Shown here: piece by piece, positions 44,506 through 52,945 of the stretch | Position numbering within the stretch: the stretch's first letter is position 1 | How the letters are laid out: the number at the start of each line of letters is the position of its first letter | Source of the DNA: Acetobacteraceae bacterium | GTDB lineage: Bacteria > Pseudomonadota > Alphaproteobacteria > Acetobacterales > Acetobacteraceae | Assembly: GCA_021732665.1 (NCBI GenBank) | Contig: JAKFUL010000019.1 | Span: 1-64,000 of the forward strand | Direction: 5' to 3' | DNA: 64,000 nt | Translations under genes and position numbers: made by a program | The notes under the pieces: generated by a model | What the model was told of the DNA's origin: nothing | Databases searched by the model: none | The model's input: only the letters and a program-made list of their open reading frames with translations

Positions 44506-45519
44506 TCAGGCGGCGGCGCGGGACTGGTCGAGGATTTCGGCCAGCAGGGTTTGCAGCAATTCGGGCAAAGCGAGTGGCGTGGCATCGCCGCCGCCGCGGC
44601 CGAAGGGGCCGGTGGCCTGGCGCGGGGTCACGCCCAGGCGCTCGGCCAGGCGCAGCAGCGCGGCGTCGCATGCGGCGCGCGAGGGCAGGCAGGTGATGGC
44701 CGCCTCCCTGGGCAGGAGGTCGTTCACGCCGGTCAGGGCCAGGCGCTCGCTCTCCACCAGGCGGTGGGCGACGATGCCATGCGCCGGGCGTTCCCCGCGC
44801 GCGAGGACGAAGCTGCGATGGGTAAGGCCGGGCGCGACCCAGGCGATGCGTTGCGCGTAGAGGTGGCCAATGCGCGTGAGGCAGCGCGCCACGGCGCCGG
44901 CCATGGCGTTGTGCATCTCCACATAGGCCCGCTTTTCGTTCGGCCCCCACCGCCATTGCTGCGGGCCGGTGCGCTCTGCCGTACAATCGGCGCGCCAGGG
45001 CGAGACGGCGTTGCCGCGATTCTCGAACAGGCCCGGGTCGTCATAGCCCACGGCAGGGGAGACGCCGCCATCATAGTCCAGCATGTGCTCGTAGGGCACG
45101 AGGCCCAGCGGCTCGGAGATCACCGCGCGATGGATGACCACGCCGGAGGGGTGGGTGAGGGGTGCGGTGGAGAACAGCAGAGGATCCTCGCCGGGGGAGA
45201 CCAGGCGCGGGTCGGGCTTGGCCGTCGGCTTGAAGCCGGCATCGAGCAAGGCCTGGTTGATGCGCCTATGCTCGGTGCTGAGGATATAGGGCTTGGTACG
45301 GGTGCAGGGCAGCAACAGCAGGATGCGATGGCCCTTGGGGAGTTTGGGCGTGTAACGGGAGTCGGTGAAGGCGAACCAGTCCTTGATGCGCGGATGCTCC
45401 AGCGCGTCCACATTATCCTGCGGCGAGTAAAGGCAAAGGCTTTCATCCAGCACGAAGGGCGGGCGGAATTTCTGCTGGGACTCGCGCACGCGCTGGGCGC
45501 GGTCATCGGTGGTCACCAT
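44506..45519 (-). CDS. Archaeosine-synthase-core (DUF5591-like) protein of unknown bacterial function
   Basis: This 337-residue protein carries the motif PCTRTKPYILSTEH at 71-84, fitting PC-x3-KPY-x2-S-x2-H (Cys72, Lys76, Tyr78, Ser81, His84). That motif is described for the archaeal tRNA enzyme ArcS/TgtA2, which adds lysine to the nitrile of preQ0. A following EPLGLVPYEHMLDYDGGVSPAVGYDDPG block also recalls the ArcS core. There is no PUA or TGT-like domain. The last approximately 100 residues are not recognised. It lies in an operon with an amidase, oxygenases and a binding protein, so a metabolic amido- or amidino-transfer role is possible. Confidence 0.65.
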   Translation of the reverse strand: MVTTDDRAQRVRESQQKFRPPFVLDESLCLYSPQDNVDALEHPRIKDWFAFTDSRYTPKLPKGHRILLLLPCTRTKPYILSTEHRRINQALLDAGFKPTAKPDPRLVSPGEDPLLFSTAPLTHPSGVVIHRAVISEPLGLVPYEHMLDYDGGVSPAVGYDDPGLFENRGNAVSPWRADCTAERTGPQQWRWGPNEKRAYVEMHNAMAGAVARCLTRIGHLYAQRIAWVAPGLTHRSFVLARGERPAHGIVAHRLVESERLALTGVNDLLPREAAITCLPSRAACDAALLRLAERLGVTPRQATGPFGRGGGDATPLALPELLQTLLAEILDQSRAAA

Positions 45520-45522
45520 GGG

Positions 45523-46500
45523 TCAGGTCTCCAGGATCTCGGCGGGGAAGAGTTCTTCGGGGGTGAGGTCGCGGGTCAGCAGCCCCTCCTCGCGCATGTA
45601 GGCGATGAGGGTGGCCAGCGTGGCGCGGCTTTTGGCGAAGCCGGTGGGCCAGAAGTCGGCGCCCAGCTCGCGCTCGGTCTGCTCCATGTGCTGCACCGCC
45701 CAGGGCAGCATGGTGGCGAGTGTCGCGCTGTCATGCAGGCGGCGCTGGGCCATGCGCTGGGCCTCGGCGAAGGCGCGGTAGAGCGCCATGGGGAGCCAGG
45801 GGTTCTTCTCCACGATGGCGCGCTTGACGGCGATAAGGTGCATCGGCGGGTGGATGGACGTGCGGCGGAAATAGTCGAGTTCCGCCGCCATGGAGTTCTC
45901 GAAGAGACGGCCGACGCGGTCGGGGGCCGCGAAAAAGCTGTCCGGCGCGCGGGCGGTGTAGAGGGCGTCGATCTCGCCGCTCGCGAGCATGTCGGAGAGC
46001 GTCTTGTCCGGCGCCGCATGCTCGATGGTGTAGCCGGGCGGGTATTCCTGCGGGTGGTCATCGCCCGCGCGCGGCGCGTTCATCCCGGCATTGACGTAGA
46101 TCGGCGAGCGGGCGGGGAGGCCGTAATGTTCAGCAAAGATGCCGCGCAGCCAGACGGCCGCGGCCATGTCCCAGACCATCGTCCCGATGCGCTTGCCCAC
46201 CAGGTCGGCGGGCTTGGTGAAGCCGCGGCCCTTGTGGACGAAGACGCAGGAGAACCGGAAATGGCGCGAGGGGAAGACCGGGATGCCGACGTAATCCTGG
46301 CTCGGGCGGTTGAAGTGGCGCAGCCATGTCGCGATGGGGAATTCGCAACAATCGAAGCGGTGGGTGGTGAGCTGGATGTTGAAAAGTGGTTGCAAAGGCA
46401 ATATTTCGGCGCGCGCGGCGACGCCCTCGATCGTCACCGCCCCCTCGGCGATGGCGCGGGTGCGGTCGGCGTCGGAGAGGCCGATGGTCAGTTCGAGCAT
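45523..46500 (-). CDS. 4,5-dihydroxyphthalate decarboxylase-like protein (periplasmic-binding-protein fold)
   Basis: The 325-residue protein lacks a signal peptide but has the fold of type II binding proteins. Sequence features match the 4,5-dihydroxyphthalate decarboxylase family: LTIGLSDADRTRAIAEGAVTIEGV, QDYVGIPVFPSRHFRFSCVFVHKGRGFTKPADLVGKRIGTMVWDMAAAVWLRGIF, DKTLSDMLASGEIDALYTARAPDSFF and the C-terminal LTPEELFPAEILE. It would be cytoplasmic and may decarboxylate an aromatic acid, though many family members have untested functions. The stop is 3 bp from the ArcS-core gene start. Confidence 0.85.
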   Translation of the reverse strand: MLELTIGLSDADRTRAIAEGAVTIEGVAARAEILPLQPLFNIQLTTHRFDCCEFPIATWLRHFNRPSQDYVGIPVFPSRHFRFSCVFVHKGRGFTKPADLVGKRIGTMVWDMAAAVWLRGIFAEHYGLPARSPIYVNAGMNAPRAGDDHPQEYPPGYTIEHAAPDKTLSDMLASGEIDALYTARAPDSFFAAPDRVGRLFENSMAAELDYFRRTSIHPPMHLIAVKRAIVEKNPWLPMALYRAFAEAQRMAQRRLHDSATLATMLPWAVQHMEQTERELGADFWPTGFAKSRATLATLIAYMREEGLLTRDLTPEELFPAEILET

Positions 46501-47624
46501 GTCACTTCCTGTGTAAGCGCGGCTCCCAGCAGGGCGGCATCCTGCATGGGGCCGGCGATGAGCGAGAGGCCGACAGGCACGCCATCGACCGAGGCCAGGG
46601 GCATGGAGATCTGCGGCAGGCGGCAGAGGCTGGCGATGCAGGTCAGCGCCAAAGTACGGTCGCGGAATTCGATCTGTGATTCGACACCGGCCGGGCGTTT
46701 CGGCGGCAGGTCATGAACAGTGGGGATCAGCAGCATGGACCCATCGGCGAGCAGCGCGTGCAGCCGCGCCGTCAGCGCCTCGCGCGCCGGCCAGGCGGCG
46801 GGGCTGGGGGATGTGGCGCGGGCCAGGGCGATGCGCTCGGCGACCGCGGGGCTGAGGCGCCGGCCCGGCCGCGTCGCCCATTCGCCGTGGGTGGACCAAA
46901 GCTCGTTCAACTGCGTGGGCCGGAAGGTGGCCAGCCAGTGCTCCACGCCTTCCTCATAAAGCCGGATGGGTGTGGCCGCGAAGCGCGCGGCGGCGGCCAG
47001 TGCTGCGTCGCGGACCGCGGGCGAACACAGGGCGAAGGCGTCCGCGGCCAATAGAATGCGGGGCAGGCGGGGCACCACCGGGCCGAAGAAAACCTCTCCC
47101 ACCCGCGCCAGCATCGCGGGTTCCCGTGCGAGCCAGCCCACGGTGTCGAAGCTGGGCGCCATGGGCATGACGCCAGCGGTGGCAATCCGCCCATGCGTGG
47201 TGCGGATGCCCCACAACCCGCAGAAGCTGGCCGGCACCCGAACGCTGCCGCCGGTATCCGTCCCCATGGCGAAATCCACCGCGCCGGAAGCCACCGCGCT
47301 GGCCGAGCCGGAGGAGGAGCCGCCCGGCACCCGGTCGGGCGCGGCGGGGTTGTCGGGCGTGCCGTCATGCGGGTTCTCGCCGAACATGCCGCAGGCGAGT
47401 TCGTCGGTGACGGTCTTGCCCACCAGCCGCGCGCCGGCGGCGAAAAGCGGCAGCAACGCCATCGCGTGGGCGGTGGCGATCGGCGCCTCCGCCGCGCGGT
47501 CCGGCGTGCCCCAGAGGCTGCGCGTGCCGGCGACGTCGAACAGATCCTTGGCGGCGAAGTCGAGGCCGGAAAGCGCGCCCGCGCCGCCGCCGACCACGTG
47601 GCGAAGGACAAAAGGGTCGCTCAC
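46488..47624 (-). CDS. Amidase-signature hydrolase
   Basis: The 378-residue protein has the Ser-cisSer-Lys triad of amidase-signature enzymes: Lys26 in DFAAKDLFD, the GGSSSGS loop at 101-107 and the nucleophile Ser127 in GTDTGGSVRVPA. It is shorter than many 450-500-residue members and resembles compact amidases. It would hydrolyse a primary or secondary amide in the cytoplasm. The GTG start overlaps HpaB by 4 bp, and the stop overlaps the decarboxylase-like gene by 13 bp, so expression is tightly coupled. Confidence 0.88.
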   Translation of the reverse strand: MSDPFVLRHVVGGGAGALSGLDFAAKDLFDVAGTRSLWGTPDRAAEAPIATAHAMALLPLFAAGARLVGKTVTDELACGMFGENPHDGTPDNPAAPDRVPGGSSSGSASAVASGAVDFAMGTDTGGSVRVPASFCGLWGIRTTHGRIATAGVMPMAPSFDTVGWLAREPAMLARVGEVFFGPVVPRLPRILLAADAFALCSPAVRDAALAAAARFAATPIRLYEEGVEHWLATFRPTQLNELWSTHGEWATRPGRRLSPAVAERIALARATSPSPAAWPAREALTARLHALLADGSMLLIPTVHDLPPKRPAGVESQIEFRDRTLALTCIASLCRLPQISMPLASVDGVPVGLSLIAGPMQDAALLGAALTQEVTCSN

Positions 47625-49090
47625 TCGGCGGCCTGGGCGTGGCGCGGGCGGGGCGGCAGGCCGTAGCTGTCCATCAGCCCCTCCACCATCGCCTTGGGGC
47701 CGGCCCAGTCATGGAAGCGATAGGAATTGCCGCGGGTGACGAAGGGCGCGCCGGAATAGAACATCTCGTATTGCAGATGCCGGCTGCCGAATTCGCTGCC
47801 CACCGCGTCCCAGACCAGCTTCATGAGCTTCACCCGGCCCTCGCTGTCGGTGACGGGGGAGCGTTGGGCGGCGGTGATCAGCGCCTCGATCTCGCCGCCA
47901 TCGAAATCCCGCGCCGAGGAGGGGACCATGATCAGCCCGCCGCCGGACAGGCCGCGAATGGCGTCGATGAATTCCGGATAGGTTGTCTGCGCAACCACCT
48001 GGGCGGTGCAGAGCAAAGCGCGGTCGGGCACCCAGTACCCGTGGAAAATCTCGCCTTTCGTCTCCATGGCGATGACCAGCGCCTCGATGGTGCTGGCCTT
48101 GGCGGCGAGCAGCCCCAAGGTCTCGCGCGTCTGGGGAAAATTGAGGATGCCGTTCACCTCCGCCACCTTGTGGGCGAGGCCGAGGAGGAAGCGCAGCTTC
48201 ACCATCAGCCTGATGATGCATTGGTGGTTCTGCATCACATGCGCCCGGGTCTCGTGCCACTGCGCCTGGGCCATCGCCAGGTCGCGCAGCACGAAGACGC
48301 GCTCCCAGGGGATCTTCACATCGTCGAAGAAGACCACGGCGTCGGTCTCGTCGAAGCGGGAGCTCAGCGGGTAGTCGAATTCGCTGGTGGCACCCGCCGC
48401 GTAGCTGCGGCGGGAATGCAGTTTCACGCCCTTCGTGTTCATCGGTATCGCGCAGGTGAAGGCGTAGTTCTCGTCGCCTGGGGCCAGGGCCTGGAAGCCC
48501 GAGACCATCAACTCATCGGCCATGACGCCCGAGGTCGCCAGCATTTTCGCGCCGCGGATGGTGATGCCGTGGCTGTCTTCATCGACGATCTGCGCCACCA
48601 GGTCGCGGCCGGGCTGGCCGGAGGCGGATTTCGACTTGTCCGCCTGCGGGTTGACGATGACGTAGGAGAGGTAGAGGTCGCGGTCGCGGATGTGGCGGAA
48701 GTAATCGGCCATGGCAGCACCACGCCCGGTCTCCCGAAACACATGCTCGCCCATCATGAAGCCCACGAAGGTGGAGGCGACATGGTCGGGCGAGCGGCCG
48801 ATCATGCCGCAGCTCTGCTCGGAAAACCGTTCCAGCGCCTCGCGCCGCGCCTTGAATTCGGCGAGCGTCTTCGGAAGCATCCAGGCCCGGCTGACCATGC
48901 CGCCGCTGGTCGGGCTTTCGAAGCACATCGTGTCCATGTGTTCGGCCTGATAGGCATAGAGCGCGGCGGCCGAGGCCACCGCACCCGCAAACGCCGGGTC
49001 GGTGGTGACGTCGGCTACGCGCTGGCCATCGAGGTAGATGGCGCGTCCGTCGCGCAATCCCTGGACATAGGCGGCGGGGTCGCGGGGCAT
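47621..49090 (-). CDS. HpaB/PvcC-type flavin-dependent aromatic hydroxylase
   Basis: The 489-residue protein matches the oxygenase component of 4-hydroxyphenylacetate 3-hydroxylase. Features are YVQGLRDGRAIYLDGQRVADVTTDPAF at the start, DLYLSYVIVNPQADKSKSASGQPG, GAKMLATSGVMADELMVS, VVFFDDVKIPWERVFVLRD and SRHLQYEMFYSGAPFVTRGNSYRFHDW at the end. It would ortho-hydroxylate a phenolic substrate with reduced FAD from a separate reductase. Related enzymes act on chromophores. The ATG lies 76 bp inside the 3' end of the upstream flavoprotein gene, an unusually large overlap. Confidence 0.9.
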   Translation of the reverse strand: MPRDPAAYVQGLRDGRAIYLDGQRVADVTTDPAFAGAVASAAALYAYQAEHMDTMCFESPTSGGMVSRAWMLPKTLAEFKARREALERFSEQSCGMIGRSPDHVASTFVGFMMGEHVFRETGRGAAMADYFRHIRDRDLYLSYVIVNPQADKSKSASGQPGRDLVAQIVDEDSHGITIRGAKMLATSGVMADELMVSGFQALAPGDENYAFTCAIPMNTKGVKLHSRRSYAAGATSEFDYPLSSRFDETDAVVFFDDVKIPWERVFVLRDLAMAQAQWHETRAHVMQNHQCIIRLMVKLRFLLGLAHKVAEVNGILNFPQTRETLGLLAAKASTIEALVIAMETKGEIFHGYWVPDRALLCTAQVVAQTTYPEFIDAIRGLSGGGLIMVPSSARDFDGGEIEALITAAQRSPVTDSEGRVKLMKLVWDAVGSEFGSRHLQYEMFYSGAPFVTRGNSYRFHDWAGPKAMVEGLMDSYGLPPRPRHAQAAE

Positions 49091-50475
49091 GGCTGGTCCC
49101 TTTCGGAGGCGAGGCTGAGATCGGTCAGCTCGGGTTCGGCATAGGCATGCAGGTCGCGCTCATGCGCCTCGGCCTGATGCAGGAAGAGGTCACGGGTGAT
49201 CGCCGGCACGATGCGGCGCACCGTCGCTCCCAGGGTGGAAATGCCGCCGGAGGAGCCGGTGCTGACCATGGCGGCGAAGCCCACGCTCCGCAGGCGGGAA
49301 AGCCAGGGCGCGGCGCCGGTGAAGGCGAAGCTGCCATCGAGATAGGGGAAGCCGCCGAGCAGCGGGCTTTCCAGCCCGGGCGGCGGCGCGTAGCGGTCAC
49401 GCCAGAAGGAAAAATGCGGGGCCAGGGCGGCCAGTTCCGGCCGCGCCGCCGGGTCCACGGAAAGCCCGGTGCCGAGGATGACGAAATCCGTCTCCACTGG
49501 CCCCTGGTTGGTGAGCAGCCGCACCGCCGCGCCCGCCATGCCGGCCTTCAGCACGCCGCACCCGGTGCGCAGGAAGAAGGCAGGGTTGCGGGCACAGCGG
49601 GAAAAACTCTCCTGCGGCGGCGGCTGGTTGACGGCGAAAAGATGGTGCATGACGCGCCACCGGGTGGCATCCGGCAAATCCGGAAAATGCTCGAGATAGC
49701 CGGTGAATTCCATCCAGCGATTGGGGTTGGCGCGGGGCAGTTCGGCGCGGCGAACCAGCATGTCCACCCGCGCCGCCCCGGCCTCCAGCGCTGTTGCGGC
49801 ATTGTCGAAGGCCGAGGCGCCGGCGCCCACCACCACCACGCGGCGGCCGCGCAGGGAAGCGAAATCGATCGCCTCGGCGGTATGCGCCCAGCGCGTCCGG
49901 GGCAGATCGCCGACCATGGGCGGCGGCGCCCAGGCGCCCAGCCCGTCCATCCCCGTGGCCAGCACCACATGCCGCGCCCGCCAGGCCCGCGCGCCGGCCG
50001 AGACCGTGAACAGCCCATCGGCATCGGGGGTGATGGCGGTGACGCGGGTGTTGTGTTCGGTCGGCAGCGCCAGCATGCCGGCCAGCCAGTCGAGGTAGTC
50101 CTGCCAGTCGGCCCGGGGAATCTTTGCCATCGCCTCCCAGGCCGCGTCGCCGTGGCGGGCGCTGTACCAGGCGCGGGCGGAGAGTGCCGGCACGCCCAGC
50201 TCCGGCCCCAGAACATGTTTGGGCGTGCGCAGCGTGGCCATGCGCCCAAAACCCTTCCACACCGCCGAGCCACCGGCCGGCAGGGCGTCGAGCAGCAGCA
50301 CCGGCACGCGCGCGCGGGCGAGGGCGAAGCCGATGGCCAGCCCGGCCTGGCCGGCGCCGATGATCAGCACCGGCGCCGCGTCGCCTGGCAGCGGCTTCAC
50401 CCAGGGGCGGCGGGGGTAGTCGAGCGTTTCCAGCTCCCAACGCGCGCGGGCTTCGAGTGCGACGAGATCGGGCAT
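49015..50475 (-). CDS. NAD(P)H-dependent flavoprotein monooxygenase (FMO/Baeyer-Villiger-like)
   Basis: The ATG at 50475 opens a 486-residue protein with two dinucleotide-binding folds: GAGQAGLAIGFALARARVPVLLLD near residue 40 and VVVVGAGASAFDNAATAL near 220. It also has an ATGMDGLG-type motif. It resembles FMO-type flavoproteins and lacks the strict FxGxxxHxxxW/P of Baeyer-Villiger enzymes. It may oxygenate a substrate or supply reduced flavin. It is first in the six-gene operon. The start lacks a good ribosome site; a longer frame to 50667 is unlikely. Confidence 0.82.
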   Translation of the reverse strand: MPDLVALEARARWELETLDYPRRPWVKPLPGDAAPVLIIGAGQAGLAIGFALARARVPVLLLDALPAGGSAVWKGFGRMATLRTPKHVLGPELGVPALSARAWYSARHGDAAWEAMAKIPRADWQDYLDWLAGMLALPTEHNTRVTAITPDADGLFTVSAGARAWRARHVVLATGMDGLGAWAPPPMVGDLPRTRWAHTAEAIDFASLRGRRVVVVGAGASAFDNAATALEAGAARVDMLVRRAELPRANPNRWMEFTGYLEHFPDLPDATRWRVMHHLFAVNQPPPQESFSRCARNPAFFLRTGCGVLKAGMAGAAVRLLTNQGPVETDFVILGTGLSVDPAARPELAALAPHFSFWRDRYAPPPGLESPLLGGFPYLDGSFAFTGAAPWLSRLRSVGFAAMVSTGSSGGISTLGATVRRIVPAITRDLFLHQAEAHERDLHAYAEPELTDLSLASERDQPCPATPPPMSRDCATDAPSTSMASA

Positions 50476-50646
50476 GGGCGCGCCGGGCAAGGCAGGGGTC
50501 CGATGGGCTGAGCGCAGGGGCGCCGCGGCCCGATTTTCCGGCTCTCCGCGACGGCTGCATTTAATCAGGGCAGGGCGCGGCTTCCAAGCCGCCTGTGGCG
50601 CTTCAAGCCAGGAAAAATCCGCATGATTGCCCTGGTATTGGGCAGC

Positions 50647-50667
50647 TTGCCGCGCGATGCGCGACAA
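50647..50667. promoter_or_regulatory. 21-bp imperfect inverted repeat before the amidohydrolase gene
   Basis: TTGCCGCGC and GCGCGACAA, separated by GAT, form a 9-bp-arm inverted repeat with one mismatch. It lies 14 nt before the amidohydrolase ATG, within the 206-bp gap between divergent operons, where an operator would be expected. No regulator gene is adjacent. The evidence is positional and could reflect a chance GC-rich palindrome. Confidence 0.35.
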
Positions 50668-50681
50668 AGCACGCTGCCGCC

Positions 50682-52139
50682 ATGGAAGAGACGATCCTGC
50701 TGCGCGCCGCCTGGCTCTGGGAGGGCGGCATGGCCGAGCCCTGTGCCGAGGGGCGGGTGCTGGTGCGCGCGGGCCGGATCGCGGCGCTGGGTGCTGCGGC
50801 CGAGCGGCAGGCGCCGGGCGCGCGGGTCATCGAACTCGGCGCCGCGGTGCTGATGCCCGGGCTGGTCTGCGCGCATCAGCATGGCCGGGGCCTGTCGCAG
50901 CTCCTGCTGGGTTATCCGGATGATCGGCTGGAGGCCTGGGCCAATCGGCGGCGGGGGCGCGGCATCCTGCCCTCCGCCCCGCTGGTGCGGCTGGCGGCGG
51001 CGCGGATGCTGCGCCATGGCATCACCGGCTGCATCCACGCCAACTGGTCCTATGGCCGGCCGCAGGCCGAGGAATTGCCGGAGGTGATGGCAGCCTATGC
51101 GCAAAGCGGCATCCGCGCCGCGATCTGCGTGGGTGTTGCCGATCGCGGCGCGCTGGTGCTGCCGGAGGAGGATCTTTCCCGGTTTGTCGCGGGCCTGCCT
51201 GCCGGGCTGCGCGGCCTGGCGGGGGAGGTCTCCCGCCATCCCTTCATGGCCGATGCGAGGGAGGCGGCGGCGCTGTTCGATGCGCTGGCGCGCGCGGCCG
51301 GGCCGCGCCTGTCCTTCCTGTTCGGCCCGGCGGCGCCGCATTGGGTGTCGGATGGGCTGCTTTCGGAGCTGGCGGCGGCGGCGCGCGACCGCGCGGCAGG
51401 GCTGCATTACCACATCCTGGAAAGCCCGGTGCAGCGCGCCGCCTGCGACCGGCTCTACCCCGAGGGCACGCTGCGCCGGCTGGCCGCTTTGGGCGCGCTG
51501 GGGCCGCGGCACAGCGCCGCGCATGGGGTCTTCCTCTCGGCCGACGACATGGATTTGCTGGCGCGGACCGGCACCACGCTGGTGCTCAACCCAGGCAGCA
51601 ACATGCGGCTGGGCAATGGCCCGCCGCCGGTGGCCGCGCTGATGCGCGCCGGGGTGCCGCTGGCCCTGGGCGGCGATGATTGCGAGCTGGCCGATGACCG
51701 CGACCCCTGGGGCGAGCTGCGGCTGGTCTCGGCGCTGTCGCGCGGGGGCGATGCCGCCTCGCCGCCCGGTCTTTCGCCCGGCGCGCTGCTGCGCATGGCC
51801 ACCGCCGGCGGCCGGGCGCTGCTGGGCCAGCCCGGCCGGGCCGTGCTGGCGGTGGGTGAGCCCGCGGACATCATCGCGCTCGACCCCGGCCCGCGTGGCG
51901 ATCCCTCGCTGCCGCTGGCGGCATTGCTGACCGGCCGGGCGCGCGGTGCCGACACAAGGCTGACCATGGTGGCGGGCGAGGTGCTGTGGCAGGCGGGCGC
52001 TGCGCTGGCCGACCTGCCGGGGCTGGAGCAGGCGGCGCTGGAGGCGGCCCGGGCGGCGGCGCGGCATGCGAGCCGCGACGCCGCCGATGTCGAGGCGCTG
52101 GGCCGCGAATTGCTGCGCTTCTACGCGCTCAGTTGCTGA
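50682..52139 (+). CDS. Amidohydrolase-1 family deaminase/hydrolase (SsnA/TrzA-like)
   Basis: The 485-residue protein has the metal-dependent amidohydrolase pattern: His65 and His67 in VCAHQHGRGLS, GLHYHILES for the third His, AAHGVFLSADDMDLLARTGTTLVLNPGSNMRLGNG for the next His and catalytic region, and LGGDDCELADDRDPWGELR for the metal Asp. A small beta domain flanks it at both ends. It would deaminate or dechlorinate a heterocycle or aminohydrolase-type substrate. It is divergent from the six-gene flavoprotein-HpaB operon. The ATG was chosen by signature start. Confidence 0.87.
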   Translation: MEETILLRAAWLWEGGMAEPCAEGRVLVRAGRIAALGAAAERQAPGARVIELGAAVLMPGLVCAHQHGRGLSQLLLGYPDDRLEAWANRRRGRGILPSAPLVRLAAARMLRHGITGCIHANWSYGRPQAEELPEVMAAYAQSGIRAAICVGVADRGALVLPEEDLSRFVAGLPAGLRGLAGEVSRHPFMADAREAAALFDALARAAGPRLSFLFGPAAPHWVSDGLLSELAAAARDRAAGLHYHILESPVQRAACDRLYPEGTLRRLAALGALGPRHSAAHGVFLSADDMDLLARTGTTLVLNPGSNMRLGNGPPPVAALMRAGVPLALGGDDCELADDRDPWGELRLVSALSRGGDAASPPGLSPGALLRMATAGGRALLGQPGRAVLAVGEPADIIALDPGPRGDPSLPLAALLTGRARGADTRLTMVAGEVLWQAGAALADLPGLEQAALEAARAAARHASRDAADVEALGRELLRFYALSC

Positions 52140-52821
52140 TCAGCCGCACCCGGTTCGGCCGGTCGCCCAGGTTGCGCAGCAGCACGGTGAACTCGCCCGT
52201 CCAGCGCGGCGTCCAGGCGCAGATCTCGCGGTCGGTGGGGCCGACGCGGCGGCAGATCTCGTTGCCCATCTCATCGAGCACGAAGAGGTCCACATCGGTG
52301 TCGCCATCGCCCTGGATCGCGACCTCGGCGCGCTCGCCGGCGCGGAAGACCAGGCCCTGCTGCGGTTCGGAGCGCCAGCGGCCCTGCGGCTGCATCACCA
52401 CGATGCCCGAAAGCGGGCCGGTCATCCGCCCGCGTGAGGCGCCCGCGGCGGCATCGATCATCGCGCGCAGCGTGGCGCTGCCGCCGGCCAGCGCCCGGGC
52501 GGTGGCCAGCATCGCCTCGGCGCCCTCGGGGCCATCATCGGCGGGCTTGTCGGCTTCGCGCGCCGCGGTCTGGGTGCCCGGGCGCGCGGTCGGTTGCAGC
52601 GGCACGGTCTGGGCGAGGCGGGCGGCGGCCAGGGCCAGCAACGGGTCGCGGGCGCGGATCGCCATGGCATGCAGCTCCCCCGCCAGATAGAGCCTGGCGA
52701 CCGGGCCGTCGCGCTCCTGGCCCTCGGTCGCGGCCTCGGCATTCGGGCCGCGGGTTTGCGCGGTGAGCGGGCCGGCGGCCAGGAATGGCGTGGCGAGAAG
52801 GGCGGCGAGGAGCAGGCGCAT
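52129..52821 (-). CDS. Secreted protein of unknown function, paralogue of 52946-53644
   Basis: The 230-residue product has a signal peptide (MRLLLAALLATPFLAAGPLTAQ). A helical middle includes DPLLALAAARLAQTV, and a C-terminal beta-rich domain ends DVDLFVLDEMGNEICRRVGPTDREICAWTPRWTGEFTVLLRNLGDRPNRVRLISN. That domain resembles bacterial pre-peptidase C-terminal modules and contains two conserved cysteines. The function is unknown. It lies just downstream of its paralogue and its 3' end overlaps the amidohydrolase stop by 11 bp. Confidence 0.7.
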   Translation of the reverse strand: MRLLLAALLATPFLAAGPLTAQTRGPNAEAATEGQERDGPVARLYLAGELHAMAIRARDPLLALAAARLAQTVPLQPTARPGTQTAAREADKPADDGPEGAEAMLATARALAGGSATLRAMIDAAAGASRGRMTGPLSGIVVMQPQGRWRSEPQQGLVFRAGERAEVAIQGDGDTDVDLFVLDEMGNEICRRVGPTDREICAWTPRWTGEFTVLLRNLGDRPNRVRLISN

Positions 52822-52918
52822 CGGCGCAATCCCTGAAGAAGCAGATCTCATCGCGGCCGGACCGTGATGGTCATGTCGGAATTACCGCGCGCCACACCCG
52901 GTGTCGCGGGTTCGCGCC

Positions 52919-52938
52919 GGCCCCGCCCGGGCGGGGCC
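52919..52938 (-). terminator. Strong GC hairpin after the 52946-53644 gene
   Basis: A perfect 20-bp palindrome of GC bases lies 8 bp beyond the stop of the secreted-protein gene. It can fold as an 8-bp stem with a CCGG loop. No U-tract follows, as is common for high-GC genomes, so it may be a rho-assisted terminator or transcript stabiliser rather than a classic intrinsic terminator. Confidence 0.5.
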
Positions 52939-52945
52939 ATGCGCA

